Of a stretch of DNA of 64,000 bases, positions 24,156 through 64,000 are shown in pieces. The stretch is from Chlorocebus sabaeus (lineage: Eukaryota; Chordata; Mammalia; Primates; Cercopithecidae), in the NCBI RefSeq assembly GCF_047675955.1, contig NC_132931.1, forward strand, positions 3,870,001 through 3,934,000. Direction: 5' to 3'. The notes beneath the pieces were generated by a model, which had not been told where the DNA came from, did no database searches, and saw only the letters and a program-made list of their open reading frames with translations. Both the position numbers and the translations under genes were made by a program. How positions within the stretch are numbered: position 1 is the first letter of the stretch; every line of letters starts with the position of its first letter.

Positions 24156-25044
24156 TTAAAAAGCTCATGATCACAGCTCAATTTTGTGCTTTTCTCTCAC
24201 CCAATCATGGGGAGGGAAGAAATTTATTTAACCAAGTTTGGGATGTAGCTACTGCACTATGTGGCTCAACAGAGCAAGAGAGGAACAATAGCATTGAGGA
24301 TATAAGCAAGGAAGTGATTATAATAATTCTCCAATTGAGGAAGGAGGAAAGTGAGCAAAGAGGGAAGCCAGGGATAGGGCCATGGTAGCTCCAAAGGATT
24401 GTTGAGTTGGGAGGTTGTAGGGGAGAAGGCAGCAAGGGGCAGGGTCAGAGTGCAGTACTGGAGATGAGATGAGGGAGGAGTTGCAGTTATTGATTGAGCA
24501 AGAGCCCAGGGAGTGACAACAAGAGACAGCAGAGGCTTCCTGAGGATATGAAAATGGTGAAATGAAAATGGTGATCGAAGTGCTGTCAGTGATCTGGGGA
24601 AACATCTTGGAGGATTGAGCAGGGAGTGGTCAGCAGCTGATTGCTCCCAGGGTGACAGGAGCTGGGAGGATGCTCTGAAAGCAGCAGCCAGAGCAGGATG
24701 ACTCCTGCCCACCTCAGGCCATAGTGAGGAGGATGATGGAGAGAAGATGCCCCCATTCTAGAGAGCTGCAGAGGAACCTATGTCCTCCCAGGACAGTAGG
24801 ATGGTGAAAGGATGGTCCAGAGAGATAGATATGAGGGTTCAGGATATGAGGAGGGTGGGAGATGGAGTCATTAGGACTTGAGACTGGGGATAAGGCATGA
24901 GGAAATTAGCCCTGAGGTCCCAAGGCAATGGGGTGCTGGTGAGGCTCTGATATGGGGCAGTGTCATGGGGTGCAGTTTGATGCTATCTCCTGACCCTTGT
25001 GGGTGGAGGAAGGAGGTGAGGAGAGGGATAAATATATGAGCATC
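24156..25044. other. Intergenic unique, purine-rich sequence
   Basis: A long G/A-rich stretch on this strand (24300-24900). The absence of stops in some minus-strand frames here is a composition effect; no splice structure or known protein is recognised. Confidence 0.5.
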
Positions 25045-25790
25045 TCCTGATGCTGGGAGCCTAAATGAACCACCTTTGCAAAAGTTATGATAACAAGAGA
25101 AGTCTGACATACCTAACTCCATCTCGCTTCTAACTTCACAAGTAAACAATCTTTGCTCATTTCTTGGTGTAGGCAAAATTAACTATGGGAGGAATTTCAT
25201 TTATAGTTTAACTTTAAAACAAAGATGATAATAGTATCTCCCTAAAACTAACCCCTCCTTGCTTGGGGGACCGAAACCACCTTTGTCTAAAACTAGCAAA
25301 TTTGCCACAAGATTAGAGTTATGGCTCAGGAGTCATGTAGCCAGAGGTCATAAGATTTGTAACCTTCCCAATTGTTCCTATAGATAACATTACTATTGTA
25401 AAACCTAAGACTGGTGTTCAAGGCATATTTCAGACCTTGCATTCTGATAGACTAACTGGCACCACCTGGACCAATGAGCCATACCAAGAAACAGGCTCAA
25501 CCAGATCTGTGACCCCTCGCCAGAAACTGATCCAGTGCAAGAAGACAGCTTCCACCCCTTGTGATTTCATCCCCGACCCAACCAATCACCATTCCCCATT
25601 CTCTAACCTTCCCACCAGCCAAATTACCCTTGAAAAACTCTAGTCTCCAAATTCTCAGGGAGGTGGATTTAAGAAACCTCTCCCATTCTTCTGCTTGCCT
25701 GGCCCAGTGATTATTAAACTCTTTCATTGCTGCAACTCCTGTTGTTCTTGGTGTTTGGCTTTTCTGGGCAGCACACAAAAAACTGGTCAG
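25045..25790 (+). mobile_element. Probable ERV1-type solo LTR
   Basis: Starts near TGAACCACCTTTGCAAAAG; contains CTGGACCAATGAGCCATACC, CCGACCCAACCAATCACC (CCAAT boxes), the ATTAAACTCTTTC signal region at 25715, and ends near TTTTCTGGGCAGCACA. The order fits U3, R and U5 of a class I endogenous retrovirus LTR. No gag, pol or env follows, so it is a solo LTR. Subfamily and exact ends not assigned. Confidence 0.65.
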
Positions 25791-26070
25791 GCAATTACAT
25801 GAAGATGGGGTCACAATGCACGGGGTGTCATGAAACCTAGATGGGAACTCCCTCTGACTGTCTAGAGAGGTGAATGCAGGCCACAGCATATAGACACTGG
25901 CTTGGGTCAAGTCCCAGGATGTCTGAGTGGGGCTGAGGTTGGAAATGATGCTAAACAAAAAGCAGGAGGAATTCACGTGGGCCTGTGGGCTACCTGGGAC
26001 TATGGGTTTGGCAGCATCAGTGGTTGGTTTCATTTGTCAGTGGACTCTACCCTCATTGCCACCAAATTTA
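25791..26070. other. Intergenic unique sequence
   Basis: No repeat or gene recognised. Confidence 0.4.
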
Positions 26071-26277
26071 TCTCCCTAAAACTTTACTTGCAGAAATTTG
26101 AGAAGTTCTCAATTGCTCACAGGACAAAGTTTGAAGTCCTTGCAAGGAAGACTCTTATTCCCTGGCCCTCAAAGGTTTTTCTAAATTTAGTTTTCAGTCT
26201 CCTTGTTCAAGTTTGAGGCTGCATTGAGCTATGATTGTGCCAGTTCACTCCAGCCTGCGTGCTGATTACAAGTGTGT
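26071..26277 (+). repeat. Local duplication A, copy 1
   Basis: 207 bp (TCTCCCTAAAACTTTACTTG to ACAAGTGTGTG) repeated on the same strand at 29155-29361 with about seven differences. The last third is an Alu 3'-arm piece (TGAGCTATGATTGTGCCAG), so both copies share a non-Alu/Alu junction. Confidence 0.93.
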
Positions 26278-26339
26278 GTGTGGCGCGTAAACAATGGCTG
26301 TTTATATGGTGAATTAACTAAGCAATTCTTTTCTCTGTG

Positions 26340-26590
26340 GTAGCACAGGGCCATGGTTATGGTGCAGGCTCTAGAGGGGAACTGCCTGGGTGTGTATTTA
26401 GGTTATGCATTTGAACATGGGCAAATGACTTCACCTCTTTGTGCCTCATTTTTCTTATTTGTCCAATTGAACTTGCACCTATACCTACCTTGCAAGGTTG
26501 AGAGCATTAAGGGAGATAATCTAGTTAGAAGCACACAAAACAGTGCCTGAGAAGCCAAAAGCACTCAGTTAACATTGGCTACTACCATTG
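26340..26590 (+). mobile_element. MIR element, sense, near full length
   Basis: GGTGCAGGCTCTAGAGGGG, CTGCCTGGGTGTG, ATGGGCAAATGACTTCACCT, CCTACCTTGCAAGGTTGAG and CACAAAACAGTGCCTGAG follow the MIR consensus in order. Confidence 0.85.
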
Positions 26591-26868
26591 TTGCTGGGGA
26601 CAGGCCAGCTTCTCCATCCATTCCATCCTGCTAGTGATGCAGGAATTAGTGAACATACACTAGAAAGGAGCTGGGATAGACCCGGAAGCCGAAAGCATCA
26701 TTCTGGCTCAAACAAGGTTACAACCTCTTCACAATCCAGGAGGATCAAGGGTCAGGCTTGAAGGTCCTCAAGAGAATACCGCTTTTCTTCCATGATCATT
26801 TGCTGTTACCTGGCACTTCGTGGTGCAGCTTTTTGCCAGAACTTTCTCTTGGCTTTCTTCTGTGGTCT

Positions 26869-27068
26869 AATCCAGTGGGTCTCAAAGTTGATTGTGCACC
26901 AGAAATACCAGGAAGCTTAAACCACAGATCACTGGGCCCCACTCTCAGAGTTTTGAATGTAGGAGGTTGGGTGGGGGTGGGGGGTGGGTGCTGAGGGTTT
27001 GCACTTCTAATATTTCCCAGTGCTGCAGCTGCTGGTGGTCTGGGGACCACACTTTAAGAACCAGTGGT
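26869..27068 (-). mobile_element. MER20-like hAT-Charlie fossil
   Basis: Ends are CAGTGGGTCTCAAAGTTG and ACTTTAAGAACCAGTGG, inverted repeats of this family; GTCTGGGGACCACACTTTAA fits its reversed 5' end. Confidence 0.75.
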
Positions 27069-27069
27069 C

Positions 27070-27375
27070 TGGCCAGGCGCAGTGGCTCATGCCTGTAATC
27101 CCGGCACTTTGGGAGGCCAAGGTGGGCAGATTGCTTGAGCTCAGGAGTTCGAAACCAGCCTGGACAACATGGCAAAACCCTGTCTCTACAAAAAATAGCC
27201 AGTGCGGTGGTGTGTACCTGTAGTCCTTGTTACTCGGGAGGCTGAGGTGGGAGGATCACTTGAGCCTGTGAGACCGAGATTGTTGTGAGCCAAGATTGCA
27301 CCATTGAACTCCAGCCTGGGCGACAGGAGTGAAACCTTGTCTCAAAAAACAAAAACAAAAACAAAAACAAAAATA
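27070..27375 (+). mobile_element. Alu, sense
   Basis: TGGCCAGGCGCAGTGGCTC to a (CAAAAA)n tail. Confidence 0.92.
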
Positions 27376-27460
27376 ACTGGTCTAAGCAATTAACTATGAT
27401 GGGGGACAAGGGGCAATCAGGAGACGCATCACGGAAGTGATGGCCTTTTATGTTTGTTTC

Positions 27461-27556
27461 TCCTGAGACAAGGTCCCACTTTGTCGCCCAGGCTGGAGTA
27501 CAGTGTTGAGATCATGGCTCATTGCAGCCTCGACCTCCAAGTCTCAAATGATCCCA
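27461..27556 (-). mobile_element. Alu, antisense, fragment
   Basis: CTGAGACAAGGTCCCACTTTG to CGACCTCCAAGTCTCAAATG; under 100 bp. Confidence 0.85.
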
Positions 27557-28029
27557 AGGTAGATGCCTTTGAGGTAAACCTCAGAGCATGAATGAGTTTG
27601 CCAGATGGAGAAGAGGTAGAGGAGTGTTTACTAGGAATGGCGTGTGGGAAATGAAGCCAACAGGTCTCTGGGTACTAGAGGTGTTGAGCCCAGGTGAGAA
27701 GTCTGGGCTCCACTGGGGCGACCTCTTGAAGTAGGGGATGGTTTGGGGATCTGGAAGAGATGTGATGAGAATGGGCAGAAGTGTAGAGGGTGGTGCAGGG
27801 GAGAGAGCAGGTCAGAGGCTGCTGGCATAGCCAGTAAGAACAGAGTAGGCGCTTTAGGTTGAGAGTAGAAAATAGCCTTGACCCTCATCCTTGAGCCTCA
27901 CCCTCCTTTAAGGCCTGGAGGATTTTTTCCATGATACTGTTTTTCAAACTAGGCATTGACACTCATGATTCACAGGGACCATGCGATGAGGTAGTGGGTT
28001 GCAACCAGCATTTAAAAAAATGAATTAGA
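27557..28029. other. Intergenic unique sequence
   Basis: No gene or repeat recognised. Confidence 0.45.
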
Positions 28030-28370
28030 GGCCAGGCATGGTGGCTCATGCCTGTAATCCCAGCACTTTGGGAGGCTGAGGCGGGTGGATCACTTGAGGT
28101 CAGGAGTTCGAGACCAGCCTGGCTAACATGGTGAAACCCCATCTCTACTAAAAATACAAAAATTAGCTGGGCGTGGTGGTGCACGCCTATAATCCCAGCT
28201 GAGGCTGAGGAAGGAGAATCGCTTGAACCCGGGAGGTGGAGGTTACTGTGAGCCAAGATTGCACTGCTGTACTCTAGCCTGGGCGACAGAGTGAAACTGT
28301 GTCTCAACAAAAAACAAACAAAAAACAAACAAGAACCACAAAAACCACAAAGAATTAGGAAAAAGTGGAA
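28030..28370 (+). mobile_element. Alu, sense, small internal deletion
   Basis: GGCCAGGCATGGTGGCTCAT to an (AAAAAC)n tail; lacks about 10 bp of the CTACTCGGGAGG segment. Confidence 0.92.
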
Positions 28371-28852
28371 TTAAAAAAAAAAAGTTCACTGCCCATAAGA
28401 AGGGTATGGTTTCATCAAGCTTGTTTCAGGTGTGTGTGTCTGGATGATGATGTGTGCGGGTTGCAGTTCATTAAAAACGGGGCTCTGTGAGGCCTACTCT
28501 GTTCAGTGAACTAGTCCAGGGGTGGCCCCTGGAGCATCTAACACAGGCCCCTGCCTCCAGGAGTTGAGGATCCAGATGGAGAGGTGTGGAACTGCAGAAC
28601 AGGAAGGGCTGAGTGGAGGGTGGTGCAACCCAGGCCCTAAGACGGCCCCAAAGAGGGAGGAATTTACGGAGATGGCTTTGAGCTGACCTTTAGTGTGGCT
28701 CAGATTCTGACACCAGGGCCTTTGGAAAGAGGTAAAAGATACTGCAGACAGATGCTGATAAGATGCTGCCAGGAAGCATGTGGAGTAACAACTGACTTGG
28801 CCTTGCTGGAGTACAGGGTGTGAGAAGGTAAATCAGGTTTAAAAAGGGGAGA
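28371..28852. other. Intergenic unique sequence
   Basis: No gene or repeat recognised. Confidence 0.45.
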
Positions 28853-29125
28853 GGGCAAGGTGCAGTGCCTCACAACTGTAATCCCAGCACTTTGGGAGGC
28901 CGAGGCAGGCAGATCACAAGGTCAGGAGTTCAAGACCAGCCTGGCCAACATGGTGAAACCCTGTCTCTACTAAAAATACAAAAAAAATTAGCTGGGCATG
29001 GTGGCACATGCCTGTAGTCCCAGCTACTCAGGAGGCTGAGGCAGGAGATTTGCTTGAACCTGGGAGGTGGTGGTTGCAGGGAACCAAGATCGTGTCACTG
29101 CACTCCAGCCTGGGCGACAGAGCTC
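28853..29125 (+). mobile_element. Alu, sense
   Basis: GGCAAGGTGCAGTGCCTCAC to CCTGGGCGACAGAGCTCC; the tail is replaced by the (AAAT)-rich start of duplication A copy 2. Confidence 0.9.
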
Positions 29126-29154
29126 CAAAATAAATAAATCTCAAAATCTCCAAA

Positions 29155-29361
29155 TCTCCCTAAAACTTTACTTGCAGAAATTTGAGAAGTTCTCAATTGC
29201 TCACAGGACAAAGTTTGAAGTCCTTGCAAGGAAAACTCTTATTCCCTGGCCCTCAAAGGTTTTTCTAAATTTAGTTTTCAGTCTCCTTGTTCAAGTTTGA
29301 GGCTGCACTGAGCTATGATTGTGCCAGTGCACTCCAGCCTGGGTACTAATTACAAGTCTGT
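29155..29361 (+). repeat. Local duplication A, copy 2
   Basis: About 97% identical to 26071-26277, same strand, 3.1 kb apart. Directly followed by duplication B. Confidence 0.93.
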
Positions 29362-29364
29362 GTA

Positions 29365-29565
29365 ATTAGCTGGGCGTGGTGGCAGGTGCCTGTAGTCCCA
29401 GCTACGCGGGAGACTGAGGCACGAGAATCACTTGAACCCAGGAGGTGGAGGCTGCAGTGAGTTGTGATCGTGCCACTGCACTCCAACCTAGGGAACAGAA
29501 CAAGATTCAGTCTTAAAAAAAAAAAAAAAAAAAAAATCAGGAATGGACAGAAAAGATGGCAGAAT
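29365..29565 (+). repeat. Local duplication B, copy 1 (Alu 3' arm plus unique flank)
   Basis: ATTAGCTGGGCGTGGTGGC through the Alu tail and on into non-Alu AGGAATGGACAGAAAAGATG. Matches 31569-31781, including unusual Alu variants (CTACGCGGGAGACTGAGGC, GGGAACAGAACAAGA) and the non-Alu flank. Confidence 0.9.
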
Positions 29566-29571
29566 CTCAAA

Positions 29572-29573
29572 AA

Positions 29574-29624
<51 letters not shown>
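29572..29624. repeat. (AAAT)n microsatellite
   Basis: About 12 units of AAAT/AATA without interruption; likely polymorphic. Confidence 0.97.
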
Positions 29625-29630
29625 GGTGGG

Positions 29631-29929
29631 GGCCAGGTACAGTGGCTCACACCTGCAATCCAAGCACTTTGGGAAGCTGAGGAGGGAGGATCACTTGGGG
29701 CCAGGAGTTCAAGACCAGCCTGGTCAACACAGTGAAACCCAGTCTCTACAAAAAATAAAAGAATGAGCCAGGTGTGGGGGTGTGCACCTGTAGATGCAGT
29801 CAGTCAAGAGGCTGAGGTGGGGGGACCCCTGGAGTCCAGAATTTGGAGGCTACAGTGAGCTATGAAGGCCTCAGTGCATTCCAGCCCGGGTGACAGAGTG
29901 AGATCTTGTCTCCTTAAAAAAAAAAAAAA
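29631..29929 (+). mobile_element. Alu, sense
   Basis: GGCCAGGTACAGTGGCTCAC to A15; diverged. Confidence 0.9.
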
Positions 29930-29984
29930 ATCTGAGGCTGAACAGAGACACAAAATTCAAAATCCAAACAGAGCTTGAAGAGGG

Positions 29985-30095
29985 TTTTCAACATCACCCA
30001 ACAAATTCAACTTACAGATGAGGAAACTAACGCCTATTCGCCCAATAACTGCATAGCACACAAGGCCAGGATTTGAAGGCTTCTGATCCGGCCTC
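29985..30095 (-). mobile_element. MIR fragment, antisense
   Basis: CTTACAGATGAGGAAACTAA and AAGGCCAGGATTTGAA are reversed MIR core text. Confidence 0.7.
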
Positions 30096-30360
30096 TGTTC
30101 TTCCAGGCCAGAGTTCTCTGAACACGGGCCCAGAGGCTAAGCTTCATCTTGTGTCTGTCAGCATCAGGGCACATTTTGGGTAGAACAGCAGGTCGCCATT
30201 CTGACAATACCCTGGGTGCCTTAACCAGATGCTGTTTTAATCCGCCCCTCCCCTTACCAGGTGAGAAACAGCTGTGAGTTAGAAGCCCCGTCATCACCCA
30301 CTCACTCCTTGTGGACTCGCCAAAGATTTCAGCAAATCTTTAGCCACTAAAGTTTTTTGT
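30096..30360. other. Intergenic unique sequence
   Basis: No gene or repeat recognised. Confidence 0.4.
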
Positions 30361-30652
30361 TGTTGTTTGTTTTAGACAGAGTCTCACCCTGTCACTGGGC
30401 TGGAGTGCAGTGGCTCTGATCTCAGCTCACTGCAACCTCCGCCTCCCAGGTTCAAGTGATTCTCGTGCCTCAGCCTCCGGATTAGTTGGGATTACAGGCA
30501 CCCGCCACTACGCCCATCTAATTTTTTGTATTTTTAGTAGAGACGGAGTCTCACCATGTTGGCCAGGCTGGTCTTGAACTCCTGACCTTGTGATTCGCCT
30601 GCCTTGGCCTCCCAAAGTGCTGGGATAACAGGCGTGAGCCACCGTGCCCGGC
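30361..30652 (-). mobile_element. Alu, antisense
   Basis: GTTGTTTGTTTTAGACAGAG to CACCGTGCCCGGCC; head-to-tail with the next Alu. Confidence 0.93.
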
Positions 30653-30659
30653 CTTGCTG

Positions 30660-30945
30660 GTTTTTGAGACAGGGTTTCGCTCTGTTGCCCAGGCTGGAGT
30701 GTAGTGGTGCGATCTTGGCTCACTGCAGCCTCGTCTCCCCGGGTTCAAGTGATTCTCCTGCTTCAGCCTCCTAAGTAGCTGAGATTACAGGCGCCTGCCA
30801 CCATGCCCAACTAATTTTTGTATTTTTAGTAGAAATGGGGTTTTACCATATTGGCCAGGCTGATCTCGAACTGCTGACCTCAAGTGATCCACCCGCCTCG
30901 GCCTCCCAAAGTGCTGGGATTACATGCGTGAGCCACCCTGCCTGG
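30660..30945 (-). mobile_element. Alu, antisense, adjacent to the previous one
   Basis: TTTGAGACAGGGTTTCGCTC to CACCCTGCCTGGC. Only 7 bp separate it from its neighbour; both have the same orientation. Confidence 0.93.
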
Positions 30946-31114
30946 CTGCCACTAAAGTTTTAGAAAAAGTTATTTTCCTTGTTGTGTGGGCTGTGGGCCA
31001 TTCTCTACCCAGTCCACAATTTCTACAAACCCTGGGACTGCACACAGCAAAATTCCATCCATGCCATGCTGATGAAGTTTGGGCTTACGACCTTCATGGT
31101 TTTATGCTTCATTT

Positions 31115-31235
31115 TTTTCAGATTGTGTCATTTTACACATTAAGAAACTGAGTTCCAAAGAAGCTCTTGTGCATGGGGTCAGTGAATGTGAAGGCACAAG
31201 GGTGGATTCAGCCCTCATGACTGCAGCCCAAGGAC
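31115..31235 (-). mobile_element. MIR fragment, antisense
   Basis: TCATTTTACACATTAAGAAA and CTGAGTTCCAAAGAAGCTC resemble the reversed MIR core. Confidence 0.5.
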
Positions 31236-31435
31236 TCCTTCCCACCAAGCTCATCATCAGAAACTTGTAGCATTTTGGGCGTGAGATACAAAAACCTTAG
31301 CTTAGTACCTGTGACAGTGGCAAAGACTAGCAATTTCATATTGTGGAACTGACAGTCTTAGGGTTATTTTCCAGATAGGGAAATTATATTATCTATTTTA
31401 TTGCAAGAAAACTTTGCGTGTTTAAGAATTTTTCA

Positions 31436-31717
31436 GGCCAGGTGCAGTGGCTCACACCTGAAATTCCAGCACTTTGGGGGGGCCGAGGCAGGAAGATCAC
31501 TTGAGGCCAGGAGTTTGAGACCAGCCTGGCCAACATGGTGAAACCCTGTCTCTAACAAAAATACCAAAATTAGCTGGGCGTGGTGGCGGGCGCCTGTAGT
31601 CCCAGCTACGCGGGAGACTGAGGCACGAGAATCACTTGAACCCGGGAGGTGGAGGCTGCAGTGAGTCATGATTGTGCCACTGCACTCTAGCCTAGGGAAC
31701 AGAACAAGACTCAGTAT

Positions 31718-31751
<34 letters not shown>
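31436..31751 (+). mobile_element. Alu, sense, parent or sister of duplication B
   Basis: GGCCAGGTGCAGTGGCTCAC to a long A tail of about 32. Its 3' half plus downstream flank (31569-31781) matches 29365-29565. Confidence 0.93.
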
Positions 31752-31754
<3 letters not shown>

Positions 31755-33392
31755 AGGAATGCACAGAAGAGATGGCAGAATTTTAAAAACATATGAAAAA
31801 GCCCAGGTTACATTTGTTGTCCTCTTTCCTTCAACTGATTTGATGCTTCAACTTCTTTTTATGCTACATATGTAAAGAATGCATCTTATTTCCCCTCATC
31901 TACCTTGATTGAGGCAGAAAAATGGATAAACAGCAAATGCTGTGGCAAATATCCATCCAAAGTGGTAATTATTGCATCATTATATTCGCTATTTTACCTG
32001 TCATGTACCATTAGAAGGTAACAAGATCATTGTCAGTCAAAGATGGGGGAGATAATTAGAGTATCTATAGGTTAGCAGGAAATCAAATTGGTGCTGGTCC
32101 CCATCAGTGCCAAGGAGCTGGGCATAATTAGGGGGAAAATATGCAAAGGGTGAGATGAATGAAGCCCTGGGGATTAAATACCGTGGCTGATTTGAGAGTT
32201 TGACTCTCCTATGTTCTGACATGGCAGATGGCGACGTCAAAATACGTGTACAATTGCAGCAGTGAAAAATAGCAAAGCAAGGCGCCACTGCTACTGTCTG
32301 CAGGGTCCTGAGAAGTGCCTGAATTGGAAAAACACAGTGTTTATCTTGTTTTCCAATCCACTGGGTTTTTCTTCCTTATTTTGTCCAGTTTGGAGTCAGG
32401 TATTAACATAGGAAAACAGGGCTGAGTGAAATGGGCTTTTATTCAAGAAGTCCCTGCTCTGCCCAGATTAGCGGATGTCTGCAACTGGACCGTCTTCTCA
32501 GTGCCCTTTTCTCACCCTGGACTGACTTTTCCAGGGCTTTGGACGCACTTCTCAGATGCCCCTGTGAAACCACAGGAGTCCACAGCACTCGCCAGCCACA
32601 GACCTGCCCCCGCTCCACAATTTCTGAACATTTCTATCTGATTCCCATTCAGCAGCTACCCAGATCTTGCTAACTGGAACTGCTTTTGCTTTTTCCCTAG
32701 TAACATACAAACACCCATGCAAACAATCTCATCCAAATAGCAATGTCATCAGGTTGATACAAGAAAATTTAACAATTTTTTTTTTTTACATCATGGAAAA
32801 AAAAAAAGATTTTAGAGGACAGGGAGACTGCAAACTGATGAGGACTACACCATATAATTAAAAGAGAGAAAAAGCCAAGACAGGAAAAAAAAAAACAAAA
32901 AAACTGGAAGGTCTTAAGTAACATAAGACTGACTGAGTCCATAGATATTGAAATACAATGGAATGAGCAAGCAAAACCTGTTGTCACAGGCCCTGGGTCA
33001 GATTTCTCATCACTGCTGGAAAAGCAAACACTTTCGCTGACTTTTGAAGTAGCTCAGAGGCACAAACAGAACTGGCTAACGTGGCCCACACGGTACAAAC
33101 GTCTATAAAATCCAGAAGTACCTGACTTTTACAGCATTTTGGACATACAAAAAATGAACAGAACACCCCCCCGGAAAAACAAACAAACAAAAAACAAAAA
33201 CCACCAACCACAAGCAACGGTGTGGGGTGCAAATGTTTACAGTCATGAATTGGTGAGACACTAACCGAGTTGGGTAGGGTGGTCAGCCACGGCAGGTGAG
33301 CCTTCTGTTCTCACGCAGGCTGGGTTCGAGGTATTTCTTTTCACGAGCCCGGTCTTGTACAGGGATGGCTTCTTCCCTAAGGTAATGAGGGT
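31752..33392. other. Downstream flank of AUTS2, repeat-free
   Basis: About 1.6 kb with no recognised Alu or L1. It holds a T12/A11 inverted repeat (32776-32807) and C- and A-rich pieces near 33165-33200. A longer AUTS2 3' end reaching into it cannot be excluded. Confidence 0.5.
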
Positions 33393-33414
33393 CACCTCAC
33401 ACAAACAAGCAGTT

Positions 33415-62745
<29,331 letters not shown>

Positions 62746-64000
62746 CTGCATGGGAGAGAGCAAAGACAAAACCACAGGCAACCACATGTGAGTGTAGGGT
62801 AATGAGGGAAAGCAAACTCCAAAGCTATCACACAGCTCCAGCAGCCGGACCTGGCACCAACCCTCCTCGCTTGGGTCCTTGTCTCCACCACGTGCAGCGG
62901 TATGTGCCCACAGCAAATGGGTCAATGGTGGACAGAGAAAGATGCAGGAACAGCCTTTGCCCATGGAGAGCAATGCCCCTGGGGATGTGGGAGGGGAGAG
63001 AAAGGCCAACCGGCCAGAGGAGACTGCATTCAAGAAGGCAGCCTAGCGCCAGGCATGGGGGCTCACACCTGTAATCTCAACACTTTGAGAGGCCCAGCTG
63101 GGAGGATTGCTTGAGCCCAGGAGTTCGAGACCAGTCTGGGCAACATAGCACGACCCTGACTCTCCAAAAAAAATTAGTCAGGTGTGTGCTACAGTCCAAG
63201 CTACTCGGGAGGCTGAGGTAAAAGGATCGCTTGAGCCCACGAGTTCAAGAGCACCCTGGGCAACCTAGCGAGATTCGAGATTCCGTCTCTATAAAAGAAA
63301 AAACAGCAGCCTAGACTACATTCTGAAAATTAATGTTTTCCTTAACCTCCAGGAAGTCTTTTATGGCATCACAATTAAGAAACAATAGTTGACAAGTTGA
63401 TTTTTCCCTTTTAAAACAAATACATTTGTTGAATACACAAAAGAAAGTGTTTTCAATAGCAAATGAGTCAAACATTATTTAACATCACACGGATGTTTTT
63501 CCTTGGCCTTCCCTTCCTCCCCACTTTCCACTTTGACCAACGGGACACACTTCACATTTACAGATAATTTTTGGTTGACCAAGTGCTGAACTTCCAAGTC
63601 AAAAGGCAGGTCTCTTAATGCCCATCACCTGATCCCAGCAACATCTGCGATCAAAGGTACAAACGGGAACTGAAATAAAGTTTCCCGTCAACTACACTTG
63701 CTAGAGCTTTTAAGAAAGTCCCCTTGGACCACACGGGGGTCGACACGCAACTAAGTTAAAGGGGTGCTGGACGTTGAGAATAAGCTTGGATATTAAATTT
63801 AAGGGAAATTCTACACTTGTGAAAGAAATACAGAAAATAGCTGCTCCTGTATGGATGTAAAAGATATACTCCCTCCAAAGGTCAAAAGATCTAAGGGCCA
63901 CGTTTAGTAGAATGGCTTATCTGATTACCCCATAAGCCAAGCTCCATACAAATCTCAAACCAGAATAACGAAAGACCAATAGGGCATTCAATAGAAAAGA
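62746..64000 (-). other. AUTS2 intron 6, partial
   Basis: The 3' part of intron 6 runs off the window. One Alu (63046-63305); the rest shows no recognised repeat or exon. Confidence 0.8.
63046..63305 (+). mobile_element. Alu in intron 6, old type
   Basis: TAGCGCCAGGCATGGGGGCTC to CCGTCTCTATAAAAG, diverged, with a short middle deletion. Confidence 0.88.

Noticed and set aside
24266..24712. 148-codon minus-strand frame in purine-rich intergenic DNA
   Set aside because: Composition bias, Ser/Pro/Leu-rich low-complexity text, no splice signals, no family recognised.
25497..26033. 178-codon minus-strand frame
   Set aside because: It overlaps the probable LTR in reverse and the adjoining unique DNA; no domain recognised and no supporting exon structure.
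29067..29300. Shared frame in both copies of duplication A (KLYLQKFEKFSIAHRTKFEV) as a small protein gene
   Set aside because: It is open in both copies only because the DNA was duplicated; no start context, promoter or family supports it.

Overview
This is vertebrate nuclear DNA from a primate. It has dense Alu and L1 repeats, GT-AG introns and short exons. Several young Alu copies (6264-6589, 19086-19402, 20036-20340) carry variants that I know as typical of Old World monkey AluY (AluYR-type) copies: GCTAG in place of GCTAA, ACAGGCTTGAG near the 5' end, and GTGGCCGGATCTC. A cercopithecid monkey (macaque, baboon or similar) is therefore more likely than human. That is an inference from repeat subfamilies, not a database match.

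The only protein-coding gene I can support is AUTS2, on the minus strand, filling about 33.4-64 kb. I could place thirteen consecutive exons with matching splice signals and reading phases. They correspond to exons 7-19 of the 19-exon human gene and encode residues 248 (split codon) to 1259 plus the stop. Exons 1-6 lie beyond 64000. The order from 5' to 3' is: exon 7 (62274-62745), exon 8 (60601-60854), exon 9 (59275-59495), exon 10 (57540-57584), exon 11 (54254-54349), exon 12 (51729-51800), exon 13 (50444-50473), exon 14 (48667-48738), exon 15 (44455-44596), exon 16 (41276-41353), exon 17 (40259-40342), exon 18 (38894-39116), then the large terminal exon with coding part 35333-36581. A 3'UTR of about 1.9 kb ends near 33415, just past an ATTAAA hexamer and before a GU-rich element. 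All exons are open and spliceable, so the gene looks functional. AUTS2 is a nuclear regulator that turns a PCGF3/5-type PRC1 complex into an activator and recruits p300 in developing neurons. The window holds its proline-rich region, PPPY motif, HX repeat, conserved Auts2-family core and basic/acidic C-terminus with a His8 tract.

The other half (1-33 kb) is intergenic sequence downstream of AUTS2, with no gene I can support. Most of 0.2-15.4 kb and 20.6-23.3 kb is old, broken L1, mainly antisense on this strand, repeatedly interrupted by Alus. It also has an MST-type LTR (1701-2115), MER5A-like, MER20-like and mariner/MADE1-like DNA-transposon fossils, a probable ERV1 solo LTR (about 25045-25790), MIR copies and simple repeats. 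The gene half has only about five Alu pieces, against about thirty in the intergenic half.

I see no CRISPR array, tRNA, rRNA or operon and no convincing undescribed protein system. The points most worth a second look are structural: a segment at 29.15-29.57 kb built from two local duplications, an L1 inserted by twin priming inside an Alu (13.2-14.75 kb), a 15+15 nt U/A hairpin next to more U tracts in the AUTS2 3'UTR, a run of six NAG triplets at the exon 8 acceptor, a series of five frame-neutral exons (10-14), and a 70-bp tandem duplication in intron 11.
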